Made by a program: the position numbers and the translations under genes
The notes under the pieces: model-generated
The model's database searches: none
Seen by the model: only the letters and a program-made list of their open reading frames with translations
What the model was told of the DNA's origin: nothing
In this document: one piece after another, positions 46,970 through 56,690 of the stretch
How the letters are laid out: each line of letters starts with the position of its first letter
Numbering within the stretch: position 1 is the first letter of the stretch
From: Motilimonas sp. E26
Lineage (GTDB): Bacteria; Pseudomonadota; Gammaproteobacteria; Enterobacterales; CBDFNC01
Length of the DNA stretch: 64,000 nucleotides
Assembly (NCBI RefSeq): GCF_021278025.1
Contig: NZ_JAIBHJ010000005.1
Coordinates: 124,001 to 188,000, forward strand
Reading direction: 5' to 3'

Positions 46970-47387
46970 TTAAATGCACCAGAGTAAAAACCAAAGAGCA
47001 TGTTACCTAGAGGGGTAAAATATGTGTAGTCTTGTAAAATAAGAAAATGTGTGGGCAACTCTTAAGCTAAATGACCCTAGGGCAGTTTATCTTTGGTGGT
47101 TAATTTTTGTTCGATAGGGAACTCCTTGTCTAAAAGCGTTTTTATCGCGGCGGGCAGTGTGTAGCCTAGCATTCTAAGCAAATACTGCTCAACAAAGAGA
47201 AAAACGCTTTTACTGAAACCTCAGCGCCAGCGTTTGTTGGGTATTTCTACTGCGTTATCGCCTTTTCGCGTAGTTCACTATGTCACAAAGGTGCTGGCCA
47301 AAAAGGTGCTGGCCACAACGAACATTTTGTACAAATAACCAACAATTCGCTGCAAAAACATCACGAAAGATAAACCGCCCCTAGTAG
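46970..47387. other. noncoding gap with short repeats
   Basis: About 420 bases without a convincing gene. It contains a perfect 13-bp inverted repeat, TAAAAGCGTTTTT (47131-47143) and AAAAACGCTTTTA (47200-47212), 56 bases apart, and a 14-base tandem repeat AAAGGTGCTGGCCA (47287-47300 and 47302-47315). No transposase is present. The repeats could be the remains of a small mobile element or an integration scar beside the SMR gene. Confidence 0.5.
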
Positions 47388-48692
47388 TCAGTTATAGAAA
47401 TGCGGTTTTACATTTGGTTTGATGGCCGCTTCAGTTTCGGGCTCAGCAACAGGAGCTTGCTGGGTAAGAACATTAGCTATCACTATGATACATAGCAGGT
47501 GATAAGGTAAATCGAAGTAAGCCATACCCAAAAACGCCCCCCCAGAAAGGTAAGCAATAAAAGAGACCTGAACATGGCGCATCAACTGGTTGATGGAAGC
47601 AAGTTCCGAGCCTGGAGGGGCTTTATTCGTTGATTTAATAACACTTTGTGCCGAACGCCAAGCTAAAAACCATAGCAGTAAAAAGAAGAATAATGCGATG
47701 AAACCATGCTCACCCAGCACTTCAAAATAAATACTATGGGCGTCATGAACCATGTTAGGCTCAGGCGCATACAAATAAAAAGACTGACGTTGAAATGCTT
47801 CAAAGCCACCACCCATTACATTTTGACTCGATAAGTTCGACGCCATTTGCCAGGCATTGATCCGGCCCATGGCTGATTTATCTTCCTCAAAGGTCTCAAT
47901 GGTATTCATCCTTTCGGTCCACTCTTTAGGCACAAAATTAATTAATAACGCGCCGACTAACAAAGTGGAACAGAGGGACAACAAGGGTCGCTTACTCTTC
48001 AAACAAAGAAAAGCAGCCATGACCACACCACCCACTAATGCCCCGCGAGAGTGCGTACCCACGACCGCAAAAATGCACAAAAATGCCATTAAATTTAAAC
48101 TGATCTTCATCCATTTTTGTGATGCTTCAACCGCCAAAAAACGCACCAGCGGAATAATAATTAAAATGGCTAACCCGACTTCATTGTTACCGTAGAAAAA
48201 TGTATCTGCCGGCCCTTGCACGCGATAAACACCGCCTGTTGAAATGGTAAAGATCCCCCCTTTAACACCATAAAACCCAATTGACATGACAATAACCCAA
48301 ACCAGCGCTTTCAAGTCTTTGTAGCTGGTCAAAATATAGAGGCTCGCAAACACCATCACTTGAATTTTCATTACTTTTTCAAATTGGAGCCAAGCAACAT
48401 TAGGGTAAAAGGCATTAAATGTACTGATCACCATGCACAAAATAAACAGTAATAACACCCAAACCTTCGCGTCTTTCCAAGGCATAGTAAATTTTTCTTT
48501 ACTAACGAGTAATGCAATCAACATTAATATTGCAGTCGTTTGCGCAAACGGCAATGAATAAGCAAAGCCATAGACTAAGCGATGAGGATTCATATAGCTC
48601 AGCCAAGACCAAACCAAAATAGCCCACATTGGCCGTTTTAAACAAAAGGGAATTAAACCGAGATAAACTAAGCTGAGGGCGATATCACGCAT
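47388..48692 (-). CDS. O-antigen-ligase-type polymerase, exosortase A-associated
   Basis: 434-residue polytopic membrane protein of the Wzy/WaaL family. The N-terminus LVYLGLIPFCLKRPMWAILVW-type text and SYMNPHRLVYGFAYSLPFA strongly match the exosortase A-associated O-ligase subfamily (TIGR03097 as recalled). About 11 helices. A large periplasmic loop with MGRINAW and HDAHSIYFEVLGEHG is typical of the Wzy_C region. It would polymerise or transfer repeat units. It overlaps the adenylate-forming enzyme gene by 8 bases and is the last gene of the minus-strand XrtA unit. Confidence 0.9.
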   Translation of the reverse strand: MRDIALSLVYLGLIPFCLKRPMWAILVWSWLSYMNPHRLVYGFAYSLPFAQTTAILMLIALLVSKEKFTMPWKDAKVWVLLLFILCMVISTFNAFYPNVAWLQFEKVMKIQVMVFASLYILTSYKDLKALVWVIVMSIGFYGVKGGIFTISTGGVYRVQGPADTFFYGNNEVGLAILIIIPLVRFLAVEASQKWMKISLNLMAFLCIFAVVGTHSRGALVGGVVMAAFLCLKSKRPLLSLCSTLLVGALLINFVPKEWTERMNTIETFEEDKSAMGRINAWQMASNLSSQNVMGGGFEAFQRQSFYLYAPEPNMVHDAHSIYFEVLGEHGFIALFFFLLLWFLAWRSAQSVIKSTNKAPPGSELASINQLMRHVQVSFIAYLSGGAFLGMAYFDLPYHLLCIIVIANVLTQQAPVAEPETEAAIKPNVKPHFYN

Positions 48693-50040
48693 AATCCCAA
48701 GTGACCCCTACTTTGCTTTCTACGTATTTAAACTTACCTGATTTCTCACGTGGAATTTGTGTAACAAACTCAATATCAAGCTGTATGTCGCCTAGGCGTT
48801 GATGAAAATTACGACGAATAAAATCGATGCTGGCATTATCCACATCCGACTGCATCACCAACAACAGTCGCGTGTGGAACTGAGATTCTTGAATAATTTT
48901 GAACTCTGCCACATTAGACAATTCACGTAGTACATAGATAAGGGACAACGCATGCATAGTGGTGCCATCGGCAGCAATGATAAAATCAGTGGTACGGCCT
49001 TCAATGCTTTCAAGTAAAGGTAAATGGCGACCACACGGACATGGGTCAGTTGCTAAACAAGCCAAATCCCCGGTACGATAACGTACAAAGGGAAATTCTG
49101 CGGTAGCCAAATGGGTAACAACAACCTCCCCGACTTCCCCCGCGGGTAGCGGATTACCAAGCTTATCGATAATTTCAACTATGATGTCTTCTGCCGAAAT
49201 ATGCATCCCACCATGAGGACATTGATGAGCGATAAACCCCGCATCACGACCTCCGTAACCATTGGCAACGGGACAAGCAAACACTTCTGAAATCAACGTT
49301 TTTTGATTTTCAAACAAACGTTCTGAGGTTACAAACGCAACTTTTATTCCTAAGTCAGACAGAGTGATGTTATGTAGCTTGGCATAGCGCGCAATCAAAG
49401 ACAGCGAAGACGGGTAACCAAACAACATCGTTGGGGAAAAGCGGCGAATATCGTCAATATAGCCCTTTAAATGTTGCTCTGACATGGCAAAAGCGGGGAG
49501 TAACTGACTGCGAAATAAAGTATCTCGAAACTGTTTCATCCGGTCTTGAGCTTTTAACTCAATGGGCGAGCCCCATACCACTAATTCTTTGTCACCGATA
49601 TCAACATCCCACCAGCGCGTTGCTCGCCATTTGGCAGCAATATCATGACTTTTTCTTTGCTTGCCGACCATAAATTGCAAAGGTTGGCCACTTGAACCAC
49701 CAGTATTGAACAGGCTGAGTGGGCCAGCATTATCGGCCTGAAGTAATGGCCCTGCGTTGCGGATCGTTGCTTTATCGAGCAAAGGCAGCTGAGCGATTTC
49801 AGTGACGGATTTAAACTGGCCTGGAACCACACCAAGGTCGGCAAATAATCCTCGGTAGTAAGGCACATGCTGGCCAATACTCAGCATAAATTGGTTGAGT
49901 TTATATAATTGGATCGCAGCGAGCTTATCAGTATTAAACCACTGGCTCGATTCCAACTCACGCCGTAAAGCAACACTACTATGTCGCTTCAATTGTTCGT
50001 GTAAAGGAAACAGTACTGACGAAACCAATTTGGTATACAT
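48685..50040 (-). CDS. PaaK/CapK family adenylate-forming enzyme
   Basis: 451-residue member of the phenylacetate-CoA ligase (CapK) family, found in many polysaccharide clusters. The adenylate motif is SLFNTGGSSGQPLQFMVG (about residues 110-127). It also has MLFGYPSSLSLIA, NGYGGRDAGFIAHQCPHGGMH, and FVRYRTGDLACLA with a CPCGRHLPLLESIEGR closing segment. ATG 50040 follows AAGGAG. Its likely job is to activate a carboxylic acid for attachment to a sugar. Substrate unknown. Confidence 0.87.
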   Translation of the reverse strand: MYTKLVSSVLFPLHEQLKRHSSVALRRELESSQWFNTDKLAAIQLYKLNQFMLSIGQHVPYYRGLFADLGVVPGQFKSVTEIAQLPLLDKATIRNAGPLLQADNAGPLSLFNTGGSSGQPLQFMVGKQRKSHDIAAKWRATRWWDVDIGDKELVVWGSPIELKAQDRMKQFRDTLFRSQLLPAFAMSEQHLKGYIDDIRRFSPTMLFGYPSSLSLIARYAKLHNITLSDLGIKVAFVTSERLFENQKTLISEVFACPVANGYGGRDAGFIAHQCPHGGMHISAEDIIVEIIDKLGNPLPAGEVGEVVVTHLATAEFPFVRYRTGDLACLATDPCPCGRHLPLLESIEGRTTDFIIAADGTTMHALSLIYVLRELSNVAEFKIIQESQFHTRLLLVMQSDVDNASIDFIRRNFHQRLGDIQLDIEFVTQIPREKSGKFKYVESKVGVTWDYA

Positions 50041-50086
50041 GCCTTTCTCCTTGGATCAAGGTATCCCTGAGGGCTATCCCAATGGG

Positions 50087-50908
50087 CTACCCTTGGTAAT
50101 TTATCCGTGCACTTGAGGAATCTAACCTACTTAATAATGATAGACACAATTGCTCTATTTCGGGGCTAAAACTCGGCGCAGCATGCTTACTTATCGATCC
50201 ACTAAAAATATAATTAGTCATTTTATTTCCCAATGGTAGATCAACAAAATCAAGGGTTTGTTTTAATATTGATTGAGGCTCTGCAACTAACTGCTCGTAC
50301 TTAATTAATTTTACGTTTTGCTCACCTTCCAAGGCAGATTCAAAAAACATAATATTGCGTACATACCACTGCAACGCCGCAGCATCCGTATCGGTTAGAT
50401 CTGGAGTCACCAATGAACGCAATAATGCTAATGAGCCTGGTGACAACCCTCGCCCCCACCAAGAATCATCATGACCCGTTATTAGACGATGAACCTGCTG
50501 ACTTTGGTTGCTAAAAGATTTCAACATTGAGTTAACGACATCATGAAAATCTCGATAAATCCAAAGAATTTTAGCGGGTGCAAGTTCTTGCGCCAATTCT
50601 GGCAACAGCTCGAGTTCACATAAAGTTTTTAATACAAATACTGGGGCTCTGCTTTGTTTTTGTAATTGCTTAATGACCAACATATCGCGCATTTGGTATT
50701 GGTCAAACGCCCTGTTATCACGTTCATGAAAAACGTCGGTAGCTAAACTCAAATCAAGAATATCCATCAACATATTCGTGCCCGACCGCTGGCAACCCGC
50801 CACCAAAATCGTTCGCTCCGAATCTGTTGCCCTTACGTGCTGCACTAAATGTTTGACCAGCTGCTGCTGTCCTTGCTGAGTTTTCTCTATTACTTTGCGC
50901 ATGCTCAT
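50087..50908 (-). CDS. sulfotransferase family protein
   Basis: 273 residues with the PAPS loop ILVAGCQRSGTNMLMDIL (about 34-51) and the 3-prime segment ILWIYRDFHDVVNSMLKSF (about 110). There is no signal peptide. It starts directly after the GT4 stop and lies 46 bases before the CapK-like gene, so it is part of the XrtA unit. Its place inside that operon is the clearest argument that the XrtA polymer itself is sulfated. Acceptor unknown. Confidence 0.82.
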   Translation of the reverse strand: MSMRKVIEKTQQGQQQLVKHLVQHVRATDSERTILVAGCQRSGTNMLMDILDLSLATDVFHERDNRAFDQYQMRDMLVIKQLQKQSRAPVFVLKTLCELELLPELAQELAPAKILWIYRDFHDVVNSMLKSFSNQSQQVHRLITGHDDSWWGRGLSPGSLALLRSLVTPDLTDTDAAALQWYVRNIMFFESALEGEQNVKLIKYEQLVAEPQSILKQTLDFVDLPLGNKMTNYIFSGSISKHAAPSFSPEIEQLCLSLLSRLDSSSARINYQG

Positions 50909-52237
50909 TTAGCTAACCTCGCGACTTGAACGAAGAGACGCGAGTCTTTCTCGATCTAGCGCCATAAAATGATGCAGTAGTTGTTCCACGCGCAGATCCC
51001 AACTATTTTGTTGCGCGTAAGTTTGGATCCCATCATGATCCCATTGGTCACTCAGGGCTTGCTCAATACTATGTAGTAAAGCATTGGCATCTCCGTAGGT
51101 ATAAATCAAACCGAGTTGCTGATTAGCAATCACTTCACTATTGCCACCGACATCACTCGCTACCACAGGTAGCCGGCAAGCCATTGCTTCTAAAATCACA
51201 TTAGCCCACCCTTCATTCGCACTGGCCAATACAAAGACATCGGCTGCACTGAGGATTTTGTGTAATTCTGCCTTAGGTTTTGCCCCTAAAAATAACACCC
51301 TCTCACTCAGCTCAAGATCACGAACCAATTGCTCAAGCTGCCCTTGATAGTCACCTTCTGCACTGGCGCCGCCAACAATCAAATATTTAACGTCGTCAGG
51401 CAATAGCGGCAACGCTTTTATCACTTGGTGAAACCCTTTTCGAGGCACTAAACCAGCCACGGTGATCAGCACTTTATCAGACGACTTAAGCCCTAAGGCG
51501 GCACGAGCTTGAGACTTATTAATAGGAAAAAATGTTTGGCTATCAACGCCATTACCCACCACCGTTATTTTCCCTTCGGGGATGCCTTGCTGTCGCGCAA
51601 TTTGCTTTAGCGAATCAGATACAGCAAAAATTTGTTCCGCTTGCTGCCATGCCCAGCGCATCCAACGCGAAGTAAAAAAACCACGACTATGAGGCACTTC
51701 TGTCCCCCGCATGGTAATAGTATTCGGCTTATGCAAAATGCGTGATAGCACCCCAGCAGCCACGCCTTCAGGGTAACTAAAATGACTATCGATAATATCA
51801 AACTGCAGCTCAGGTCGACGCCGACAAAAACGATAAACCGCAAGTGCCATCATTAACCCATCAAAACAGCGACCGACCCCCGGCAAGGCAATAAATCGAG
51901 GGTAATAAACATCAATAAGAGCGCCATCAGGCGCCGTTTGCACTTCATATGCCGCAGGCCCAATCCGATAATGAGGCACAAAATATTGAATCGCAGATTG
52001 CAAGGGAAACCAAGGCACAGGGCTAACCACAAATAAAGGCAGCTCCGTGGCGACACGAAACATGCGCTCTTGAATAAATAAGCCTGCCGAGGGGCGACAC
52101 TGACTGGGAAATAATGAACTTAGCACCATCAAACTTGGCTTATCAACACTACGGCTAGGCTGACGCACAGGGGGATCAACATCATCGCGACCAGTGCTAA
52201 CTGTATCAATGATGGATTCAGTGGGAGGGTTTACCAT
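50909..52237 (-). CDS. GT4 family glycosyltransferase
   Basis: 442-residue GT-B enzyme. After about 30 variable residues, LMVLSSLFPSQCRPSAGLFIQERM opens the acceptor domain; the donor domain has VLITVAGLVPRKGFHQVIKAL (about 243) and ANEGWANVILEAMACRLPVVAS (about 340, GT4 glutamates). GGGGGAGC precedes ATG 52237, and the start overlaps the previous gene by 20 bases. It sits between two XrtA-type genes, so it probably adds a sugar to the same repeat unit. Confidence 0.9.
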   Translation of the reverse strand: MVNPPTESIIDTVSTGRDDVDPPVRQPSRSVDKPSLMVLSSLFPSQCRPSAGLFIQERMFRVATELPLFVVSPVPWFPLQSAIQYFVPHYRIGPAAYEVQTAPDGALIDVYYPRFIALPGVGRCFDGLMMALAVYRFCRRRPELQFDIIDSHFSYPEGVAAGVLSRILHKPNTITMRGTEVPHSRGFFTSRWMRWAWQQAEQIFAVSDSLKQIARQQGIPEGKITVVGNGVDSQTFFPINKSQARAALGLKSSDKVLITVAGLVPRKGFHQVIKALPLLPDDVKYLIVGGASAEGDYQGQLEQLVRDLELSERVLFLGAKPKAELHKILSAADVFVLASANEGWANVILEAMACRLPVVASDVGGNSEVIANQQLGLIYTYGDANALLHSIEQALSDQWDHDGIQTYAQQNSWDLRVEQLLHHFMALDRERLASLRSSREVS

Positions 52238-53453
52238 CTATTAGCTCCCCCATTTGTTGTGGTTGGGCTTGATATACATCCACGTAATTGGCGACACTAG
52301 CAGCCCAATTGCGTTCATGCTGGACAAAATGTAGGCCTTGTTGCCAGATATGAGGCCAAGTTTCAGGACTATTCAACACCCGAGCCAAGGTTTCGGCTAA
52401 ATCGGGTACGCTACCTTGTTTAAACAAATAGCCCGTTTCACCATCGCGAATAAGTTCATGATGTCCGCCAACATCGGAAGCCACTACGAGTTTACTTTGC
52501 GCCATGGCCTCTAAAGGTTTAAGAGGCGTTACAGTTTCGGTCAGTCTCATGCCAATACGCGGATAAACCAACACATCAACTAAACTGTAATAACGTGATA
52601 CCTGATCGTGGTTGACCCGGCCAACAAAAATGACTTTATCTTCTAACCCTAACTTTGCCACTTGCTGCTTTAAGGCAGACTCTTGCGGGCCGCCACCAAC
52701 TAACAAGAGGCACACATTTTGCTCTTGTAACGCCGTGTGACTCAGTGCTTCGACCAGCAAGTTCAAGCCCTCATAAGCGTAGAAAGAGCCGAGAAAACCT
52801 AACACCTTTTTATCGCCAAGATTAAGCTGTTGCTCTAGCGCTTGGTCTCGCTTAGTTAATGGTGTGAACTTGTCGATATCCACTGCATTGGGAATTAAGG
52901 TGATTTTGTCTGCCGCAATGCCCCGACTTTCCATGTCACTTTTTAAGCCTTGGCAGATGGTTGTTACAGCATGGGCATGTTTAAGTACAAAGGTTTCCAA
53001 CGCCTTGGTCAGCTTATAGCGCAAGCCATTTTCTACAGCAGTACCATGGTCAACGGCCGCATCCTCCCAAAAGGCGCGCACTTCGTAAACCAACGGCAAA
53101 CCACTTGTTCTTGCTTGCCACAAACCGACTAAGCCATTTAAAGCGGAAGAATGAGCATGAATAACATCGGGCTCAACTTGCTTTACCGCTTTGCTTAAAG
53201 CCCATTTTAAGCTCAGCAAAGTAAATAACTGCTGCAACACCGGCACCTTCATCATCCAAGCCAAGTAGGGACTGCGCATAAAAACTAAGTCTGTGTTCAT
53301 TTCTTGCCAATCTAACCTGGGCCCTTGTTTTGCTGAGGTTAAGTGAAAAGTTTGCCAGCCCCGAGCTCGTTGTTGCTGCAAAATAGCTAAGGTGCGAAAG
53401 CTATAGCCGCTATGTAGTGGCACCGAATGATCTAGGACATGAAGAATGCGCAT
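52218..53453 (-). CDS. GT4 glycosyltransferase, exosortase A-associated
   Basis: 411-residue GT-B enzyme. The opening MRILHVLDHSVPLHSGYSFR is the signature of the exosortase A-associated subfamily (TIGR04063 as recalled), with LVYEVRAFWEDAAVDHGT in the N domain and KVLGFLGSFYAYEGLNLLVEAL plus LKPLEAMAQSKLVVASDVGGH in the C domain. AGGAG precedes the start, and the gene follows the amidotransferase by 8 bases. Sugar unknown. Confidence 0.92.
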   Translation of the reverse strand: MRILHVLDHSVPLHSGYSFRTLAILQQQRARGWQTFHLTSAKQGPRLDWQEMNTDLVFMRSPYLAWMMKVPVLQQLFTLLSLKWALSKAVKQVEPDVIHAHSSALNGLVGLWQARTSGLPLVYEVRAFWEDAAVDHGTAVENGLRYKLTKALETFVLKHAHAVTTICQGLKSDMESRGIAADKITLIPNAVDIDKFTPLTKRDQALEQQLNLGDKKVLGFLGSFYAYEGLNLLVEALSHTALQEQNVCLLLVGGGPQESALKQQVAKLGLEDKVIFVGRVNHDQVSRYYSLVDVLVYPRIGMRLTETVTPLKPLEAMAQSKLVVASDVGGHHELIRDGETGYLFKQGSVPDLAETLARVLNSPETWPHIWQQGLHFVQHERNWAASVANYVDVYQAQPQQMGELIDGKPSH

Positions 53454-53461
53454 AAAGACTC

Positions 53462-55390
53462 CTAAGCAACTGACTCGACAGACTCAGTAATTTCATTACT
53501 GGCATTGCTAAGTTGTTTTTTTAAAAAGGCTTCAAACATCAGTAATGCCCAAAGTGCAGCACTGTGATCTCTTAGCCCTGAGCTATGCTGCTCAAACAGC
53601 TGTTGTATATAAGTCAGATTAAATAAATGACTTTGGGCAATATGGCCATCAAAAAGGGCTGCTTTCAACTTACTGTTAAGGGGCCCACGAAACCAACGGC
53701 ACAAAGGCACGGCAAAACCCATTTTTTGTCGGTAAAGTACATCATGTGGTAAATGAGGCTCGAGTGCAGTTTTCAAAATAGCCTTCGACACCCCATTCGC
53801 CAGTTTGGTCTTGGCCGGTAAACTGGCACTCCATTCGACAAATTCATGGTCTAAGATAGGCACTCGCACTTCTAAAGCATGAGCCATGCTAACGCGATCA
53901 ACCTTAGTGAGAATGTCGCCCGGCAGGTAGGTTTTCAGATCTAAATATTGCACCAAAGATAAAGGGTCATTGCCATCGAAGTTTTCGTAGTGCTCATTGA
54001 ACACGCTAATACTCCGGTAATCACCCAATGACGCCTTAAGTTCATCACTAAATAGCAAGGCTTTTTGCGCTTCGGTAAAGATAGAAAAATTGTGGAAGTA
54101 GCCTTCTATCGTGTCGCGAGCAATCGCCTGGAAGGTAGTTTTTGCGCGCAAGAATTTTGGCGCCCAATCCGCTTTTGGATACACTTTTCCCAGCAGTGAA
54201 AACACGGGCTTTCGCGCAACATCGGGGACAAGACGGCGAATTTTTTCTTCATGCATATGCCACTGATAGCGACGATAACCGGCGAAAAGCTCATCACCGC
54301 CATCACCAGAAAGTGCTACGGTGACGGTTTTTTTCGCCAACTCGCAGACTCGATAAGTCGGCATCGCCGAGCTATCAGCAAATGGCTCATCATAAAAATA
54401 AGCCAGTTTATCAAGCAAGGCAAAATCATCTGCCGCGATAGTCGAAACTTGATGGGTGGTTTGATAACGTTGCGCCACCATTTCGGCAAACTCGGTTTCA
54501 TTAAAATCGGCCACATCAAAACCTATAGCACAAGTGTTAACGGGCTCATCCTGCAACTCAGCCATCATCGCAACCACCGCACTAGAATCGACACCGCCCG
54601 ACAAAAAAGCTCCCAAGGGTACCTCTGCCACCAAACGAATATCGACCGCTTGTTTGAGCTTTTCGACCAACAGCTCAGCGGCTTGTTTTGGCTCATGTTG
54701 ATGAGCAAAAGATACATCCCAATATTGCTTTGACTGCGGCAAATTTTGCCCAACAGAAACGGTTAAGGTATGACCTGGGCGTAATTTGTATACCTGATTA
54801 AAAATAGTTTTAGGCTCTGGAATATAACCCAAGGAAAAATAGTCCGAGATGGCTTCAGGACAAAGCTCACGAGATAAACCTGGATGCACTTGTAACGCTT
54901 TTAGTTCACTGCCAAACACCAGTTCGCCAGAGGCTAGCATAGAATAATACAGCGGCTTAATACCCAGTCTATCTCGGGCTAAAAATAACTGTTGCCGCGT
55001 TTGGTCCCATATGGCAAAAGCAAACATCCCTCTTAACTTCGGGACAACCCCCGCGCCCCAAACTAGCCAGCCTTGTAAAATCACTTCCGTGTCACTGTGG
55101 GTGCTAAAGCAACAGCCAAGTTTGATTAACTCTTCACGTAATAGCTGATGGTTATAAATTTCACCGTTAAACACCAAACATGCTTGCTGATCGGCGCTAA
55201 CCATTGGTTGCTGCCCAGATGCCACATCAATAATCGACAGACGCCGGTGGCCTAAACCGATAGCCGAAGCGAAATAAACGCCGCCTTCATCAGGACCGCG
55301 ATGGAATTGAGCTTGGTTCATGGCTCTAATTAATTGCGGATCGACATCACCACAACCTTGTGAATCAAATATCCCTGCTATTCCGCACAT
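53462..55390 (-). CDS. asnB: asparagine-synthase-like amidotransferase, exosortase A-associated
   Basis: 642-residue class II amidotransferase with an intact glutaminase domain: MCGIAGIFDSQGCG gives the catalytic Cys2, with HRGPDEGGVY and FNGEIYNH. The synthetase half has SGGVDSSAVVAMM (about residue 264) and SGDGGDELFAGYRRY. It matches the exosortase A-associated amidotransferase subfamily (TIGR03108 as recalled), which is thought to amidate a sugar acid of the exopolysaccharide, not to make asparagine. GGAGG precedes the start. It differs from the paralogue at 30 kb, which lacks the cysteine. Confidence 0.93.
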   Translation of the reverse strand: MCGIAGIFDSQGCGDVDPQLIRAMNQAQFHRGPDEGGVYFASAIGLGHRRLSIIDVASGQQPMVSADQQACLVFNGEIYNHQLLREELIKLGCCFSTHSDTEVILQGWLVWGAGVVPKLRGMFAFAIWDQTRQQLFLARDRLGIKPLYYSMLASGELVFGSELKALQVHPGLSRELCPEAISDYFSLGYIPEPKTIFNQVYKLRPGHTLTVSVGQNLPQSKQYWDVSFAHQHEPKQAAELLVEKLKQAVDIRLVAEVPLGAFLSGGVDSSAVVAMMAELQDEPVNTCAIGFDVADFNETEFAEMVAQRYQTTHQVSTIAADDFALLDKLAYFYDEPFADSSAMPTYRVCELAKKTVTVALSGDGGDELFAGYRRYQWHMHEEKIRRLVPDVARKPVFSLLGKVYPKADWAPKFLRAKTTFQAIARDTIEGYFHNFSIFTEAQKALLFSDELKASLGDYRSISVFNEHYENFDGNDPLSLVQYLDLKTYLPGDILTKVDRVSMAHALEVRVPILDHEFVEWSASLPAKTKLANGVSKAILKTALEPHLPHDVLYRQKMGFAVPLCRWFRGPLNSKLKAALFDGHIAQSHLFNLTYIQQLFEQHSSGLRDHSAALWALLMFEAFLKKQLSNASNEITESVESVA

Positions 55391-55478
55391 ACCGCCTCCA
55401 GACTAAGCTTGCTACTAATGCTTAAGCCTATTTAGTGAGTCCAACTTGTTTTCTCTCTTGCTATATTTTGACTAAGCA

Positions 55479-56690
55479 CTAACTTCTCGACTTACTTGAT
55501 TTCACTTCGCGCGGCGGCGCCACACAAGGTAAAGACTTAGGGTGATGGTGCTGCGCTAATAAATCATGGTAGAAGCGAGTGTATTTTGCCACCATCGCCG
55601 ACAGAGAAAACTCATGCTCAACCCTAAGCCTAGCTGCTTCTGCATGTTTTAACAGCAAAGTCGGACGCAATAAGTAATTCAACATGGCACGCTCTAAATC
55701 GGCATCATTATCAGACTCGACTAAGGTACCCGTTTTACCATCGACAACCAGCTCGGCATTACCGCCGACATCAGTAGCAACCACAGTTTTACCCGCGGCC
55801 ATGGCTTCCAAAATCGTATTGCAAATACCTTCTCCAAGTGAGGGCAACACAAACAAATCCATACAATGCAGCCACTTATTAATGTCATCTTGCTGGCCAA
55901 GAAAAATCACAAATTGCGTTAAATGATGCTCCGCCACAAACGCCTTAAGCATCTCTTCACACTCACCACTGCCAATAATTAGCAAGCGTACTTTTTTGCC
56001 ATCACTTGCTGGATTATCAAGTAAAGAAGAAAAAGCCCGGAGTAAAAGTAACTGGTTTTTTACCAGTGCTAAGCGGCCGACCGTACCAATCACAAAGCAA
56101 TCTTTATCCACCAGCTCTTCCGGCAAAATTAAATGTTTCGCTGCTGGCTGAAAGCGTTCAGTATCAACACCATTACAAATATGACTGATCTTATGACGGC
56201 CGATCCCGACGCCTTGAATCAAGTAATCTAGGGTATGTTTTGACAGCGCGATATAAGCATCAACCCAATGGGAGTATAGCCAGCGGATAAAACGATACTT
56301 TAAACTACCGCCCGTTAAGTCCGTAACGTCCCAACCATGTTCACCATGGCAAGCAAGTGGTCGCGTTGCACACCAAGCTGGTAGTTGGTATTCCAACGCA
56401 GCTAAATTACGACTGTGTACAATATCAGGCTGATGACGCTTCACTAACTGCATAAAACGCCAGTAACAGGACCAATCCATGCCCGGCTTTTTATGTAAAT
56501 CAACCACTTCAACTGGCACTTTAATGCGCTCAATAAAGTCATCATGATCGGTTAAACAGACGATAATATGGCGCACCTTATCGGTCGGCATTTGGTTTAA
56601 AATATTGACCATGCCATTCTCTAAGCCTCCCGCATAAAATCGATAAACCACATGCATAATCAGAGGCCTAGCATCATTATCCATTTTCAT
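55479..56690 (-). CDS. GT4 glycosyltransferase, PEP-CTERM/XrtA system (type 2)
   Basis: 403-residue GT-B enzyme. IMHVVYRFYAGGLENGMVNI at the start, HSRNLAALEYQLPAWCA and HGEHGWDVTDL match the XrtA-associated sugar transferase subfamily (TIGR03088 as recalled). The donor domain has VIGTVGRLALVKNQLLLLRAF and SLGEGICNTILEAMAAGKTVVA. I start at ATG 56690 because AAGGAG lies 7 bases before it. It overlaps the end of the exosortase gene by 14 bases. Sugar unknown. Confidence 0.92.
   Translation of the reverse strand: MKMDNDARPLIMHVVYRFYAGGLENGMVNILNQMPTDKVRHIIVCLTDHDDFIERIKVPVEVVDLHKKPGMDWSCYWRFMQLVKRHQPDIVHSRNLAALEYQLPAWCATRPLACHGEHGWDVTDLTGGSLKYRFIRWLYSHWVDAYIALSKHTLDYLIQGVGIGRHKISHICNGVDTERFQPAAKHLILPEELVDKDCFVIGTVGRLALVKNQLLLLRAFSSLLDNPASDGKKVRLLIIGSGECEEMLKAFVAEHHLTQFVIFLGQQDDINKWLHCMDLFVLPSLGEGICNTILEAMAAGKTVVATDVGGNAELVVDGKTGTLVESDNDADLERAMLNYLLRPTLLLKHAEAARLRVEHEFSLSAMVAKYTRFYHDLLAQHHHPKSLPCVAPPREVKSSKSRS

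Noticed and set aside
47131-47212. Inverted repeat considered as an integron attC site for the SMR gene
   Set aside because: The arms lack the R/Y core boxes ending in AAC/GTT in the right places, and it lies on the upstream side of the SMR gene rather than after its stop. Kept only as an unexplained repeat.
54142-54733. Plus-strand frames of up to 160 residues opposite the amidotransferase
   Set aside because: Antisense to a conserved AsnB-family gene with full motifs; composition is that of a shadow frame.
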